Source: Parascedosporium putredinis (lineage: Eukaryota > Ascomycota > Sordariomycetes > Microascales > Microascaceae). Taken from it: a DNA stretch of 64,000 nucleotides. Location: positions 2,624,371 through 2,688,370 of the forward strand of contig CASHTG010000016.1 of NCBI GenBank assembly GCA_949357655.1. Reading direction: 5' to 3'. Below are positions 11,882-23,924 of this stretch, in pieces. A program made the position numbers and the translations under genes. The notes below the pieces were generated by a model. It was given only the letters and a program-made list of their open reading frames with translations. It did not search any database and was not told the DNA's origin. The number at the start of each line of letters is the position of its first letter. Within the stretch, counting starts at the first letter, position 1.

Positions 11882-12528
11882 AGGTGCTGGAATAATACCA
11901 GCCAGCGCTTTCGCGGACTCATTTTCGGCCTCAGTATTAGGGAGGGCCTTTTACCTAGCACGCTACATCTCTAAAGGAACACACTATCGGCATGATGCCT
12001 TTCGTTTCTAGTCATCTCCCACCTAGCCGTCTTATATATCGCGGAAAGTGTGTTAAGTTCGGTGTACCGTCAAGTCATCTGGTGGTCAAAGGACAGGGGC
12101 ACCTTCCATCATTGATCAATGCTTGGGTGATTCGTTCGCCAGACGCCTGTCTGCCTTTCGAGATGTCTGAAACCTGGACTAAGCACATAGATGTAACACA
12201 AATGCTACTTTCTTTCCACTGATGTCAGATATATAAAGTCAGCAGCGACGAATTAAGCAAATCGCCACCTCATGCGAACGTTGATCAGCTTAAGCCGTTG
12301 TATACCAGCTCCTGTGGTCAGAAAGCTGATGATGAACCCTGTATTAACTGTAGCGCCGGCAAGCAAGAGAACAATACTGCTTAAATCTTGCAGAGCTTTT
12401 TAATATCATGAGCCCGGGAAGTGGAGGGGCTTTAGGGCGGTATACTACATCGTCACCAATTCTTTCCAGAAAACCAGAGAAATAGTACGGTATGAGAACA
12501 TCTATGAGAGCGGTTCGCCTATCTGCTA
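11882..12528. other. Intergenic between convergent genes
   Basis: This lies between the converging stop codons of the transporter and the HET gene. I see no coding signal or repeat. Confidence 0.6.
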
Positions 12529-14797
12529 CTACACAATGTGAAATTTAGCGCAATCATTATGCCCATCAAACATCTCACCATCCATAATACCATAACAGTA
12601 AGCCTCCCCAACGTAGCCCCACATCTCACCGCCTCCCAACGTAAGCCGTCGAAGAACCATGGGAACCGAGGCACCCTTGAGTATCACGAGGCGATCACCG
12701 CGCCGCATATCCTCAGGCCCTAAGCCAACGCGGCCCCCGATGTGAGAAAACACCTTCGGCGCTGCTGACCATCGACAGCTAGACCATAAACTCCTTCGGC
12801 CAACCGCACCTCCACTTGCAGGTCGGGGCCGATGCCCTCTTCGTCATCCACATCGGCCTCTGACCGAAGCATCTGCGTCGACTCCGTCTCTTCCGCGCTC
12901 CCTTCACCATCCTCTCGAGCCTCACACCCATCACCCCTGATGGCTCCCTCAAGGGATAGCTCTAGGCTTTGGTGGGCTTCAGGCATGTAAGGACCGTTTC
13001 CAGATTCTTGACTAGTGGTCGCTTGGAGCTTAGACAGAACCATTCGCCTGATAGCTCGGACGTGGCGCGCTGTTCGTCGTCGGAGCACCTGGTACGTTGC
13101 ACCAGCGATTGTCCGTCCTTGCATGGTAGCTCCGACGTGTTGACTTGGTCCAGGGCTAGGTCTAGGCAATATACCGCGGCCCCCTGACGCTAAAAGAGCG
13201 GCGAGATCTTCTTGGCTGTATCCAGCAGTGAGATGTTTGTTGTTTTGAGTTGCGAGGCTACTAAAGGCAGTCGTGTCTGAAAGGAACAAGTCTAATGATT
13301 GCGCAGTTTCTGTTTCGCTCGCCGATATCTCGTAATAGTTGGTTCCTACCATCTCGACGGCCCCAGCGTCTAGCCCTGGGATGAAAAGGGCCCCTCCCTC
13401 AACATGTGTATCAGTATATCCACCCCAAATAGCGCCTGAGCCTTGCGCCATTCCAGCGCAGAACAGAGGCGTCTCCGAATTCATATATCCATGGGGTTTT
13501 GTCAGCTCTGAGGTCCAATCGGGCACCCAAGAAGGCAGCCCGTCAAGTCTCTTCACATGATTCTGAGAGAATAGGATCAAATCAGTCTGGCCTGCTTCAA
13601 CTAGCGATCCCGCGAGATCTCGAAATACCAACTGCGCCGACGACGCGTAGTCGACCCGGACCGTCTTCAAGACGGGGTCATCTTGGCGCGGCAGCGCTAA
13701 AATTGAAAAATAGCAGTCACGCGCGTCGCCGGCCCTAAACTTTTGCAGATCGCGCGCCGCTGTGGATGCATTCACTGTGTCTGCTACGTTGAACTTGGCG
13801 AGGAGGCTGAGCACAGAGAAGCGGCTATCGCTCTCGCGGTGAATGGTGCGACGGACACCAAAGAGCCGGTTGGCGAAACGCACAAGGGCGAGAGCGTATG
13901 TCATATCATCCATTGTAGGATAGTGGCGTCCAACGTCATCCTCGTTCCAGGTCGCTGCTTTGAGAGCTACAGCAAGAAAGGTGAACAACAAAGCGCGCTC
14001 GAGAAGGGAAGCATCGCACGTCTTGTTTCCGCAGACGAATACGAGGCGTTTCGGGAGGCAAGCCTCCTGGACTACCCACATGCGGCCGAACCACTGACGG
14101 GAGCAAAAGTCGACCAAGCCTTGTAATGGAAGCCAATGCCACGCGTCCAAGGCCATGGCTCTGAGGTCTTCGATATCGTCTGCGAGGCCTCTGAGAGCGG
14201 ATGCCATTTCTCCCTCCGGTGATATGATCGAGGCCCGAATGGCGTTGAACGTGGGGTAGTCGTGCTTCGCCAGTTGTGAGAATGCCTGAGACTCCTTCTT
14301 GTCAAGAAATTCTACATATTGGAAAAAGGTGTCTGCTTGACAAGTTAGAGGACCAGTCCAGGCGAGCACACGATTAGCGTTAGAGTATATCTCTCCCATA
14401 AGGCCGACGAGCACGCTCTTCTCCGCGAGGTCTTCTTGATTGATACATATCTGGTCAACAAATAGCGGTGCATTCGTCTCGTGCGCTATAGATCGGAGAG
14501 CCTCGTCGAGGGAAATACTAATCCGGATGGAAGTATTTTCGCCTTGAAGAGGGTTTCTAATCAACATTGTTTTTCCTAAAGCAGAGGAGGACGATCGTTC
14601 GACTTCTGTCATCCCCTCCGATACCCCGCCCAGCAATATGAAAGAGCCTCGTACATAATTCCACCACATAATGGGTTGACGATGAGCTCAACGCAAAGAG
14701 GGTAATGTATATCATGAGAATATTCGAGCAAGCGAATTAAACGGAAGTGCCCTGGCCTGAGTGCTTCATAGCGATGTGAGACTGTCGGTCGCTCCAT
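12529..14797 (-). CDS. HET-domain (heterokaryon incompatibility) protein
   Basis: This is a HET-domain protein of about 756 residues, a family that triggers programmed cell death when incompatible strains fuse and may act more widely in non-self recognition. The N-terminus shows FRLIRLLEYS, YEALSYCWG, then LDEALRSI, LFVDQICINQEDLAEKS, QVLM-like VGLMGEIYSNANRVLAWTG and FGRMWVVQEA, which are the ordered HET blocks. The C-terminal part has GEMWGYVGEAYCYGIMDGE, common at the end of this group. There are no introns. Two single-base losses break the frame, in the runs at 14629-14631 and 12734-12738. The start ATG at 14797 is supported by homology beginning soon after. It has no obvious link to its neighbours; subtelomeric location is usual for HET genes. 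Confidence 0.86.
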
Positions 14798-15889
14798 CAC
14801 TGCGTGGGTGCGGAGCTGGGTGGACTAGCGACAGGTGATGAGCGACTGGCTTAAAAAAAAAAATAATAAAGCAAGAAAGAAAAAGGGTGGGAGGGGAGGA
14901 TAAGCATGTTGAATAGCCACGTGCACCTCAGCCGCTATCACGGTATCTAAACATCTCAACGTGCTTAGTATTGAACAGAGGGGAAAATATGGGGAAATGC
15001 TGTCCGTATTCGCTGCTTGGATCCTTCTAATAGATCCGTTTCTATGGGGAATTCCTGCCCCTTTTATATCTGATATTTCTAGCATATTTTACAAGATCCA
15101 TCGTCAGATGTCATTCCATTTGGAGGCAACCGATGGTTGCCACTGCGGCTGAGATTCTTGCCAGCTGGATACGCGACCTTTTCAGCTGGACTGGGATCCG
15201 GGCTGCCACCGGATATGGGTCCGGCGGATATCCCTTATCCAACACTTAGGATATAGAGAGGAAAGAAAACAAAAAAACAGCATTTTTACAAGAGCAAGTT
15301 TAGGATACGAGTGGTTTTAACTAATTATATATAGAGAACGTGATAAAAGTATATATAACAGTAACTATATCATGCACGATCACGTAACGGTAGCTTGACT
15401 ATGATATATAGGTTTTTAAGAGGATTAAATAAAAATTAGGTTATACTTTGAAAAGGGGGAAATTTTTATAGATACTTGTGCCTTACTACTTCCTAGCGTG
15501 TGGTAGACTGTAAGACACTTAGCGTTTAAGACGGTGTATCGCAGTCCCTCATTACCGCTTCAAATACAGCTGCTAGATATCGCCCCCGTCTCACCAGGAC
15601 CGTAGCCGTCCTCTAACGATCACACTAAATGTACGAGCTGAGGAACACTTGAGATTCACGAACCATATCTGATTTTAAAGGGAACAGCACGGCCGACTCG
15701 AATGCCAGAATAAAAGCACTACGGTCAGAACGCTTTTTAGGCTATGAGTACCGTAAGCGACGAGAATAAACAGCCTAATAGAAGGTTGAAATATTCCTCC
15801 GAGTCCACATTTAACTTTACAAGCAATTTCAATGCGATCCTATTAATCGAACTTACCATTTAGGTTAGACGGGTCGTTGTTTAATACCA
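14798..15889. other. Gene-free, partly AT-rich spacer
   Basis: This 1.1 kb region upstream of the HET gene holds one dispersed repeat copy (14966-15060) and, at about 15130-15245, a stretch rich in GGATAT and GGATCC-like words. The rest is AT-rich with many in-frame stops. No gene is supported. Confidence 0.55.
14966..15060 (+). repeat. Dispersed repeat, copy 1
   Basis: A segment with TTGAACAGAG, ATTCGCT, CTTGGATCCT and TCCGTTTCTA in order is matched by 49176-49262 with the same order and spacing, diverged by scattered substitutions. It is probably a remnant of a small transposable element; no terminal repeats were resolved. Confidence 0.5.
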
Positions 15890-17822
15890 TTACCGCTGCT
15901 TTAAGAGCCTACCAACCTCCTCCGCGATGGCCATTATCCTCTCCTCTGTAAGCCGTCGGCCAATAATTTGCACAGCAACCGGCGCCCCATGATATATATC
16001 GGGATCATCTAGCATTAGCAGAGTTAGCCATCTGACAAACCCACTGGAAGGGGGATACGCCTTACATTCAGCTTGTACTATAGAGTCTATTTTTGTCAAC
16101 GGCTTGAAGTCGACAGGGAAAACGTCGACATTCTTATCCGCAAACGTCACAGGCACAACCAGACTGGTAAAGTCAAGCACATTGATAGCTGTAGCGTAGC
16201 CATAGTACTTGAACTGGTTATGGCGGATGGCAGCCGTGGGCGTAATTGGAGCGATGATAGCGTCAAGTTCGCGGCCAGCCTTCGCCTCGAACTCTCGGAT
16301 ATTATTGAGGTAGTCGATTTGATAGTTCCACTTTTGAAGCTGGAGCTCCCAAGCCTCGTTTACAGTGACTTTAGGAAGGTTAGGGTTCACAAGATCAGCA
16401 ATGTTAGGTATGGCTGGCTCGCCAGAGAGAGCAAGGGCATCGAAAATGTCCTACTAACTTGTTAATACTGAACATTCGTTGGTGGCGACGAGCCTTAACC
16501 TACTGTGCCACCGTCTGCGGCATATACCTTATTCGCAAGGTCAACTGCAAATGGGTGTTTAAAAGGCTCCCAAGGCAGGAGAGTGTGCCCTGCACCCTTA
16601 AGCCTGTCGACAACCATTTGCATGGCTCGGAGTACTGGTGGATGAGGAAGAACCTGGGGGAGAGATTAGTACACCGGGGCCGGAATTTTAATGCGTAGGA
16701 AGCCAGGTAGAGAAGAAAACTAACGTTTCCGTCACATGTGTAGAAACCGAGTGTAAGTCCACCAGATGATAGCTTGCTCTTGATCGCATCGTCCTCCTCC
16801 TGTCTCCATGGCATCGGTATCACTTTAGAATCAAACTGCCAAGGCATTTGAGCTAATACCGCTTTCATGAAAAGCCTCATATCCTCAATCGAGTGACAAA
16901 GCGGCCCACAGACGCTGTGAATTGTCTCTTGTCCCTCCATGCTATTAGCCATCTTAGCATACGGCAAACGGCCGTGACTAGGGCGAAGGCCATAGAGGAA
17001 ATTGAACGCTGCTGGTACTCGAATTGACCCGCCAATATCGGTACCGATGCCGATCAAACTACCACGGATACCGACAAGAGCACCCTCACCACCTGAGCTT
17101 CCTCCACAGGACCAATTCTTATTCCGAGGGTTCAAAGTCCGGCCAAAGACGTTGTTGATTGTTTCACAAACCATAAGGCTTTGCGGGACGCTAGTCTTAG
17201 CGTAGAAAACTGCGCCAGCTTTCTCCAGCAAGTCAACGAGGATAGAATTTTCTTCGTCAATTTTCCCGATCCATCCGGCGTATCCCATCGTGGTCTCGAA
17301 CCCCTAGTGTCGTATTGAGTATTTCTTTTCTATGATGAGAACCAAACCACAAACCTTGATACGGCACTGATCCTTGAGAGATATAGGTAGACCATGAAGA
17401 GGTCCGATAGGTTTCTTATGTTGGGCATAGTATTCATCGAGGGACTTAGCTCTAGCCATCGCATATTCTGGCAGAAAGGCGTGTAGGCAGTTTACCTTGT
17501 GATGCTCATGTCAGTAGCAGCTTAACAGCAGTAAACGTGTAATTTAACGGATAAAACTCACTGTTTGCTGAGCAATCGCCGCTCTCTTGCAAAATGCAGT
17601 CGTGACAGCCAAGGCGCTCAAATTGCCAAGCGCGAGGTCTTTGACGAGGTCCGCCGCAGATGATTCCGTTATAGTTAACTCTGCAGAAGTGAGAATACCA
17701 GAATTACGTGGAACACCTAGGAGAGAACCAATAGTTGGTGCCTCTTTGAGATGCCATTCCGTAGGAATAGCATCGATTACCGCAGCTCGCCGCTGTGAGG
17801 CCAAGGTTTCCCAAGCCATCAT
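15890..17822 (-). CDS. Amidase (acetamidase/amdS-like), intact
   Basis: This is an amidase-signature enzyme that hydrolyses short amides to acid and ammonia, like Aspergillus acetamidase. I read five exons: 17822-17562, 17495-17355, 17303-16725, 16653-16504 and 16450-15890. All are in phase 0 and sum to 563 residues, close to the family's usual 550. The catalytic Lys is in LPISLKDQ (about 128), the cis-Ser in GGSSGG (203-204) and the nucleophile Ser in GTDIGGSIRVPA (227). The C-terminus has GAPVAVQIIGRRLTEERIM, also typical. Unlike almost every neighbour it needs no frame correction. It lies alone on the edge of a gene-poor stretch. The substrate is unknown; nitrogen scavenging is the usual role. 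Confidence 0.9.
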
Positions 17823-20578
17823 ATCTAGATGTTTCTCGAGTTAATGGAGTTTGCAGGTTTGGGCAGCAACTAGGGCGGGGTCTCGTTTTATACAGGTCTT
17901 GTTTCCATCCGTAAGGTCGGATCACCTACGAAATCTAGAAAGCCCAATCAAACACATAGACAGTTGCACGACCCCGCATGTAATCTATGTATATAGAGCG
18001 ATTTTTCAAACTATGATAAGTAAACCAGTACCTCGGCCGCCGATAACGATCATGATCTCCCCGCTCCAATAACAAACCACCATGATTACCTAATTATATA
18101 TCCCACCATCGATCAAGCTCATAGTACCCTTCACCTCGCCTATCTAGTTACTATTTCTTACAATGGATATAGAATCACGCAAGCAACTCTCCTAGACTCT
18201 TTATTATCTCTTATCGCCTTTAAGGCTAAGGCTATAAAGCTTTAAAATTAAATCAGTCTTATCTTTCCATGAGTTGCTTGGTGCGGATTTACTATACACT
18301 CATCGAGATAACGAAATGTTTGGTTAACTCTAGGCTTCCAGGTAACACCGGCGATAAGCAACCGATAATAGGGAAGAAGAACGTGCCAGGACTTAGTATA
18401 GAACCTTAGTATTAAACCCGAGTATAAATGCCAAGTGGGTCATAAAGTAACACTGCTCTAGAAAAGAATATTGGTGAACGAGCTAGCGAACTGCAAGGTC
18501 GCTTAGTCCGATAGTATGAACCTCGGCGAGTTAAGGAAGGAGAATAGCAACGGCAATTTAAGATATCGTGGCCGAATAGAGACTGTTCTAGAAACTAGAG
18601 TCTCCTAGAGGCATTGATCAGGTTTGCTCAGACCGACAAAACCTAGCTAGCACGCGTTAGTAGAACCGGATTGATAAAACCAAAGTCCTTTTAACTTAAA
18701 ACCCGTAAATGACGACTCTAACGCCTAAAAGTTTACCCTAATAGTCATCAAGGCATAGCTGATCCGATATCCATTAATTGATCCGCCCTACTACTTTCTT
18801 ATACTTTCCAGCTAAGCTATCTATACTAAACTCGAATAATATATCTAAGATCAAGCTAGTTGAATCTAACTAGTGTCGACTATATAATCTCGCTCTTTTA
18901 GTTAATCGTATCGGCAAGTTTATTATCATCGTGTCCGGATCCTATATTATCTATTGTCTATTAGAAGGATCAATGATAAAATCGTTTGGGACTTATATAT
19001 AACTATAATACTAGTTGTTATGCTTATCTCCTTATATTTTACCTAGAGGAATTAAATTGATTTAGAATAAGCTCCTCGCCTTAGAAACAAAACTAATATT
19101 TTTAGATATTATCATGTTAGGGTTTCTAAGCGATAACCTATATATCCATCTACTACGGATTCAAGGGCCTAGGAATCTCAGGACGGGATTTAGCTTAAGC
19201 CGTCTCCTTTCTTTTATGTTGGCATCTTAGCAGATCTGACTTCCAATTGCTTCTTTAAGATGCCACCTACGACCACACCCTCAGGTTTTGACACTAATCG
19301 ACCCTTTACAGAATCTTGATACAGGTGGCCAGGCCAGTTAGTGCTATGGGCGGGCTAAAGGAGAAATCTAGCAGACATTGAGAGACTTGAAAAATGCGTG
19401 GACCTCGGGACAGGAAGCCGAACACTGGTTGTCTCATAAAGTGAAAACCTCAAGGCATTTGTTCCGCGAAGCGGTAAGGTGCCCATCCTAGATAGGTCAT
19501 GTTAGGCATCCTTGATCATTTCTATCGCCTACCAACTCCCACCTTCTCTCGGCAACCTTCGGTTTACGGTGCTTCAAGTTAATACTAAGCTTTCTAATAT
19601 GTGCCGTTCCCGTTCTCTATTAGGGTTTACTTGCTGGGGAAGAAAAAGCGGTACAAGGCCGCATCAATCTCCAAACACCTAGAACATAACTATGCCTCCC
19701 CTTTGACACTGCTCTTTAGGATATTTAGCACTTTATCAGTCTAGCTATTGATTAGTTATATTGATAGCTACTCCCAGTTTTATCTTTAACTACCTTTTTT
19801 CAGTATTTTCTAAACACTTTTTATAGCTATTGTGGGCCTAGTTAATGTATGCTCAATTAGGCGTACACCAACCTGAACATTTTCACGTGTCCCGCGTTTT
19901 TCTTACTAACTATTAGTTGGTGAGGTGAAGCATTGAGAATGCACGAGCGCCCCTGGTGTGTTGGAAGAGGTTCCACTCGGGACAAATATTAAGCCGGCTG
20001 ACAGTTTTACTCGAGAGGTGATTAACGAGTGAAGAAAGAGGGCAAGCCACTCCTCAGTGCTCATATAAAACATGTAGTATGTACCTCGGTAGAGAGAGAA
20101 GAATTTTCTCACTTAATCACACTGTCTCTGGCTTCTAAACTGTTTGTCAAAAGGGAATGCCTGGAGGTGTTATGAGCGACGCGGAAGTCAGCGTCGCATT
20201 GATAACATCGTCGGTATGGAGAATAACGGTCTCTGATATATGCAAAGATAAGATGTCCTCGGTCATTTCACTGGCTTACCCCTTTCATATCCCAGGATCA
20301 GCAAGCAATGATTAAGAACCAATCAATTCTTCAAATGTTACAGATGCTGCAGGGTAGCATGGCGCACTTACCTCCCAAGTCATCGTTGCCCGTTATTTTT
20401 GACAGACATTTTAGAAAGACGGGAGGGAGAGGTGCGTGAGGGGCGGCCCAACCAACCTCACGACAAGATCAGACCTTAGGTTAAACTTCTTCTCGACATC
20501 CTTCTCCAAGCTCTAATATACAACGTTCCTACATTCTATCGTAACAACTCAGCCGCCAAACTAACGACATTCGAACCG
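17823..20578. other. Long gene-poor AT-rich region
   Basis: This 2.75 kb has no supportable gene. At 18450-18790 a forward frame reads like decayed coding sequence: fragments such as RASELQGRLVR and EALIRFAQTDKT are interrupted by TAG/TAA where Gln might stand. The rest is AT-rich and stop-rich in all frames. Confidence 0.5.
18450..18790 (+). pseudogene. Possible decayed coding remnant, perhaps transposon
   Basis: A forward frame gives short plausible peptide blocks (RASELQGRL, EALIRFAQTDKT, GLIKPKS) broken by TAG or TAA codons. This is the pattern expected if CAG/CAA codons mutated C to T. I cannot name the family, and chance is a real alternative. Confidence 0.25.
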
Positions 20579-21351
20579 ATGCTTTTCCTACACTTATTAC
20601 CACTTCTCTTCGTCGAGGTTCTATGCGATGGGCCCGTTACGATCGATCAGGGCGATGCCTATCAGAAACAGCGCAACTGTGCCTTTTCTTGCTTTAGGAG
20701 CTTTGATGACCCCGGTTACCCTATTGCCATGACAATTTCGTGTCCGACTTTAAAGTACAAAACGATTGTTTCTGCCGCCCGGACTTGCAACAGGACGCAC
20801 AACAGTTCGTCTTTAGCTGTGTCAGTAACGGCTGCAGCAAGAACACGAATGACATTAGCCTCGCGACGAGTATTTATAACGATTACTGCACATCTAATGG
20901 ATACGAGCGGGCGCAGGTGACTACACCTCCAAATACCGGTGCGTTGACCGTGACTTCCAAGAATCTAGTGGACCACTTTTGTGACCCAACATTCGGGCGA
21001 TAACGGCTACCCCTCAAGCCTTGGCCTTTCCTAGGCAGTGCTGATACGTGTATATATTTAGAAAGTTCACCAACGTCTTCTACTGGAACGACGAACGCCC
21101 GAAGCACCGCGACATCTGCACCTGGATCGTCACAGCCAGAGGATCAGCTAGATGAGCAGTCATCTTCTGATAAAGGGGACGGGCTAGCTGGAGGGGCAAT
21201 TGCGGGGATAGTTGTAGGCGCCGTCAGCGCTGTGGCTGCAGTTATAGGTTTATACTTCCGCTGGAGAACATATAAGCTCGAAAAGAGTAAGGCGATGCCT
21301 GAAACTATGGGGGCCGGGGTTCAACAGTGGGGACAGGGTAGCTATCGTTAA
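20579..21351 (+). CDS. CFEM-like cell-surface protein with one TM
   Basis: This is a secreted or membrane-anchored protein of about 216 residues after correction. It has a signal peptide (MLFLHLLPLLFVEVL). Next comes a domain with eight cysteines in CFEM-like spacing: NCAFSCF, GYPYC, NDCFC, FSCVSNGC and NDYC. A Ser/Thr-rich linker follows, then GGAIAGIVVGAVSAVAAVIGL as a TM helix and a short basic cytosolic tail ending in GQGSYR. One C is missing in the run at 20719-20721. A 123-nt intron, 20939-21061, has a GTGCGT donor and a CTGAT branch site. CFEM proteins bind haem or act in host and surface interactions. This one has the single-TM layout of sensor-like or WSC/Mid-type surface proteins, so a wall-sensing role is also possible. 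Confidence 0.68.
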
Positions 21352-22184
21352 TATGGAGAGGAATACCAAGCCAGATATATATTCATCTACCTCGTGATAT
21401 CTAGGCCGCGAAGGTACTTCTCAGCTGCAACCTTATGTTTTCTCCTAGGCCTTCTTTATATGTCCTCACTACTATACCTCGGGTATTTCTCCTCTAGTTA
21501 AAATACGAAGAGTACCCCTACGAACTGAGGCGATTGTGAGATAATGATGTGGAATATGATATAGAAGTAAATAGTATTTAAATAACTGAAGACTCAAGTA
21601 ATAACATGACAAACCCATGCTAGTTCACTATGTGATAAATATTTTATAGCTCAATATATGTAAACCATGGTTTCTAGAATATTAACTCTCTACTATACTA
21701 TGAACATTATAGAGCTGCTTACTGGTAGTATATAAGGCTAGAAGAAGGAGTTCTTGTATACCGAAGTAGAAATACTAGTTTTCGTAACATATTCAGTTGA
21801 GCACCACGCATGCTCCACAAGCTTAGACCACCCGCTCGGCACGCGCCGCTGATCTCCCTCGCCAAGAATAGTCCAGCTAATAACCGCCTCCTAACTACAT
21901 ATCTAAGCGGCCGTGATTGTCTCCGAGATTTGCGATTACGGGTCATTATTTTGCCCGGTATATTACTTCTACTAAGATAAAATTGCACTAAAACCCCCAA
22001 CGGTTAGGTTAGAGGCTGCGTCCTTCACATCGTCATTGTTGGCCAGTTCGATATCTCCGTACGTGCCGTAGACGCCCGTCGTAACAACCATGTTGTCACT
22101 GATTCGTAAGCCGTTGGTCGTAGCGAGGAGCCTCCTCGTCGCCTGGGTTGCTGTGATCCCTACAGTAGGCAAGTTTGCCTCTAA
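21352..22184. other. Intergenic, AT-rich
   Basis: Mostly AT-rich. A leftward open stretch at 21972-22172 encodes a low-similarity peptide (TTGVYGTYGDIELANN) without an ATG at its start. I do not recognise it and do not call it a gene. Confidence 0.45.
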
Positions 22185-23276
22185 TATTCAACAGTGAGAT
22201 ATGTTAATAATTTAAGGGATCTAGCTGCATCAGAGCCGTGCGATGGCGCGAAGAGCGTGGAGTGCTGTCTCGCGTTGCGACAATTATGGGCGGATCTCAG
22301 GAGCCAGTTCACTTCGACCTTCACTAGTGTCGAATACGCGGATCTTGGCTCTACAGCTTTATGTAACGGCCAAGGGTATTACTTAAATCGCAACACCCCT
22401 AAGTATGTCACTCTTACCATCCCGACGGCAGCTACAATCACCCCTACTGTTCTACCCGATTATCCGCGGTGCTATATAGGTGATGAAGACTGTGGCACTT
22501 TCCAAGAGCTATACTCCTCATCCTTATCCGAGTATGAGTCGGACCGGTCGCTACCATCACCGACTCGTCCAATCTGCCAGCGCTATCGTGCCTGCCCAAG
22601 GGAAGAAGATCCAGGCCTTTGCAAACTCCACCTCAACGAAGCAACAGTGTATTACTGGCCGGTAATAATCACAACAGGTAGTACGTGCGGTGGCGCCTCG
22701 ACGACCTTGTCTCATTCACTATCAGCCCGCTCTACTGTTATCTCAGGAACTACATTCCTTTCTCCTAGCATATACATGTTCCTCACTGCTGTTTCGGCAA
22801 GCAGCTACCAGAACAAATTCACGGCACGCCCTTGCGGAGATGGCGCTGCCCGTGACGTGTTTTTGGCCTTCGACCCGTCCGAAGTGAGCACGCACTGGGG
22901 CAAAACACACCGAAATAGGCATACCTTCGCTCCACTTCATCTCGCAGACTTGAACAACCCTACACCGGCGAGTGTATATTTCGCCGTCACCGAACCGCTT
23001 GATTGCGAGGCAACTCCGACTGTAGAGCCGTGTACACAGTTCATTGACAGGGGCGTCCCGCCGTTCTTGTCCGTGCCCGTTGAGGCGTTACAGAAGCTGA
23101 CGCCGGATTTCGCCGATTGTCTACTCCACCCCAGCTCAAGGGGTTCACTGCCGAGAGATTCAGTAACATGGGTCCCGTTAGAGGAGACGCCTGTTCCAGA
23201 GGGGTGGCCGATGGACGGCCTCATTACGACCAATTCTCACGAGGGCGAGGGGCCAGTTGAAATAGGCACATTCTAA
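22185..23276 (+). CDS. Cys-rich fungal hypothetical protein, 5' end unclear
   Basis: An open frame of about 360 codons runs to TAA at 23274-23276. Visible features are many cysteines, CYIGDEDCGTF, ICQRYRACP, EATVYYWPVIITTGSTCGG, FLSPSIYMFL, ADLNNPTPASVYF and PFLSVPVEALQKLTPDFADC. From memory this block order matches a widespread, uncharacterised Pezizomycotina family of secreted proteins, named in most genomes only as hypothetical. No ATG opens the frame and no signal peptide is visible. Translation probably enters through a splice acceptor at AACAG (about 22193), or the 5' end has been lost. Unlike its neighbours the long frame needs no base correction. Function unknown; it follows the CFEM gene on the same strand, which suggests a cell-surface context. 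Confidence 0.6.
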   Translation, partial: YSTVRYVNNLRDLAASEPCDGAKSVECCLALRQLWADLRSQFTSTFTSVEYADLGSTALCNGQGYYLNRNTPKYVTLTIPTAATITPTVLPDYPRCYIGDEDCGTFQELYSSSLSEYESDRSLPSPTRPICQRYRACPREEDPGLCKLHLNEATVYYWPVIITTGSTCGGASTTLSHSLSARSTVISGTTFLSPSIYMFLTAVSASSYQNKFTARPCGDGAARDVFLAFDPSEVSTHWGKTHRNRHTFAPLHLADLNNPTPASVYFAVTEPLDCEATPTVEPCTQFIDRGVPPFLSVPVEALQKLTPDFADCLLHPSSRGSLPRDSVTWVPLEETPVPEGWPMDGLITTNSHEGEGPVEIGTF

Positions 23277-23924
23277 GATCGGAGGGGTCTATCTCACTAT
23301 GTACTGTAATTCACATATATCTCCAATACGACACATCGCATAGTTTCATCCTTGAGACTTCTCAGTTGAAGTGCCTCAAATTTTACCGTGGCATTGCTAG
23401 TTAACGAGTCTATCTCACTAAGGAGCAATGTGAGCGATGGTAGGTATAGAATCCGGTTCGTGGGAGAAGCCCACTTGTTAGCTCATGTCTATACTACTAG
23501 TGCCAATCCCCGGAGATACCCTACTTCTTGTAGGACGGTATCATTGATGGCTGCTGCTATTTTTGATCCTAGACTTTGCTCTACCATTCAGGGATAGCAT
23601 GGGGCGACGGCTTCAAGTTGGCTTTACCTAGAGGAAACCCGCCAGTGTCTTTTCGCAGAAAGGACAATGGCCTAAGCTGGTGCACCAAATAGGACGCACT
23701 TTTTTACGCTGCAGAGGCTCTCATACAGATGTGACAGAAGCGATATGTCGCCTAACCTGCCTAATTTCCAGCAGGTACTACTCAAAATGATGTAAACAGC
23801 CTAACTATCATCACAATAGGGCTGGTAGCTGTTTGATATCAAGTTGTATACTACACGAGTCTCTGGTAGGTTATCGGAAGCGTCCTAAACGGTAAATTAT
23901 CTACCACTGCGCCGTTATCATGCA
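23277..23924. other. Intergenic, nothing seen
   Basis: Between the ends of two convergent genes. No coding frame or repeat is supported. Confidence 0.55.

Noticed and set aside
21972..22172. Leftward open frame with GVYGTYGDIELANN
   Set aside because: No ATG, no recognised family and no splice partner found.
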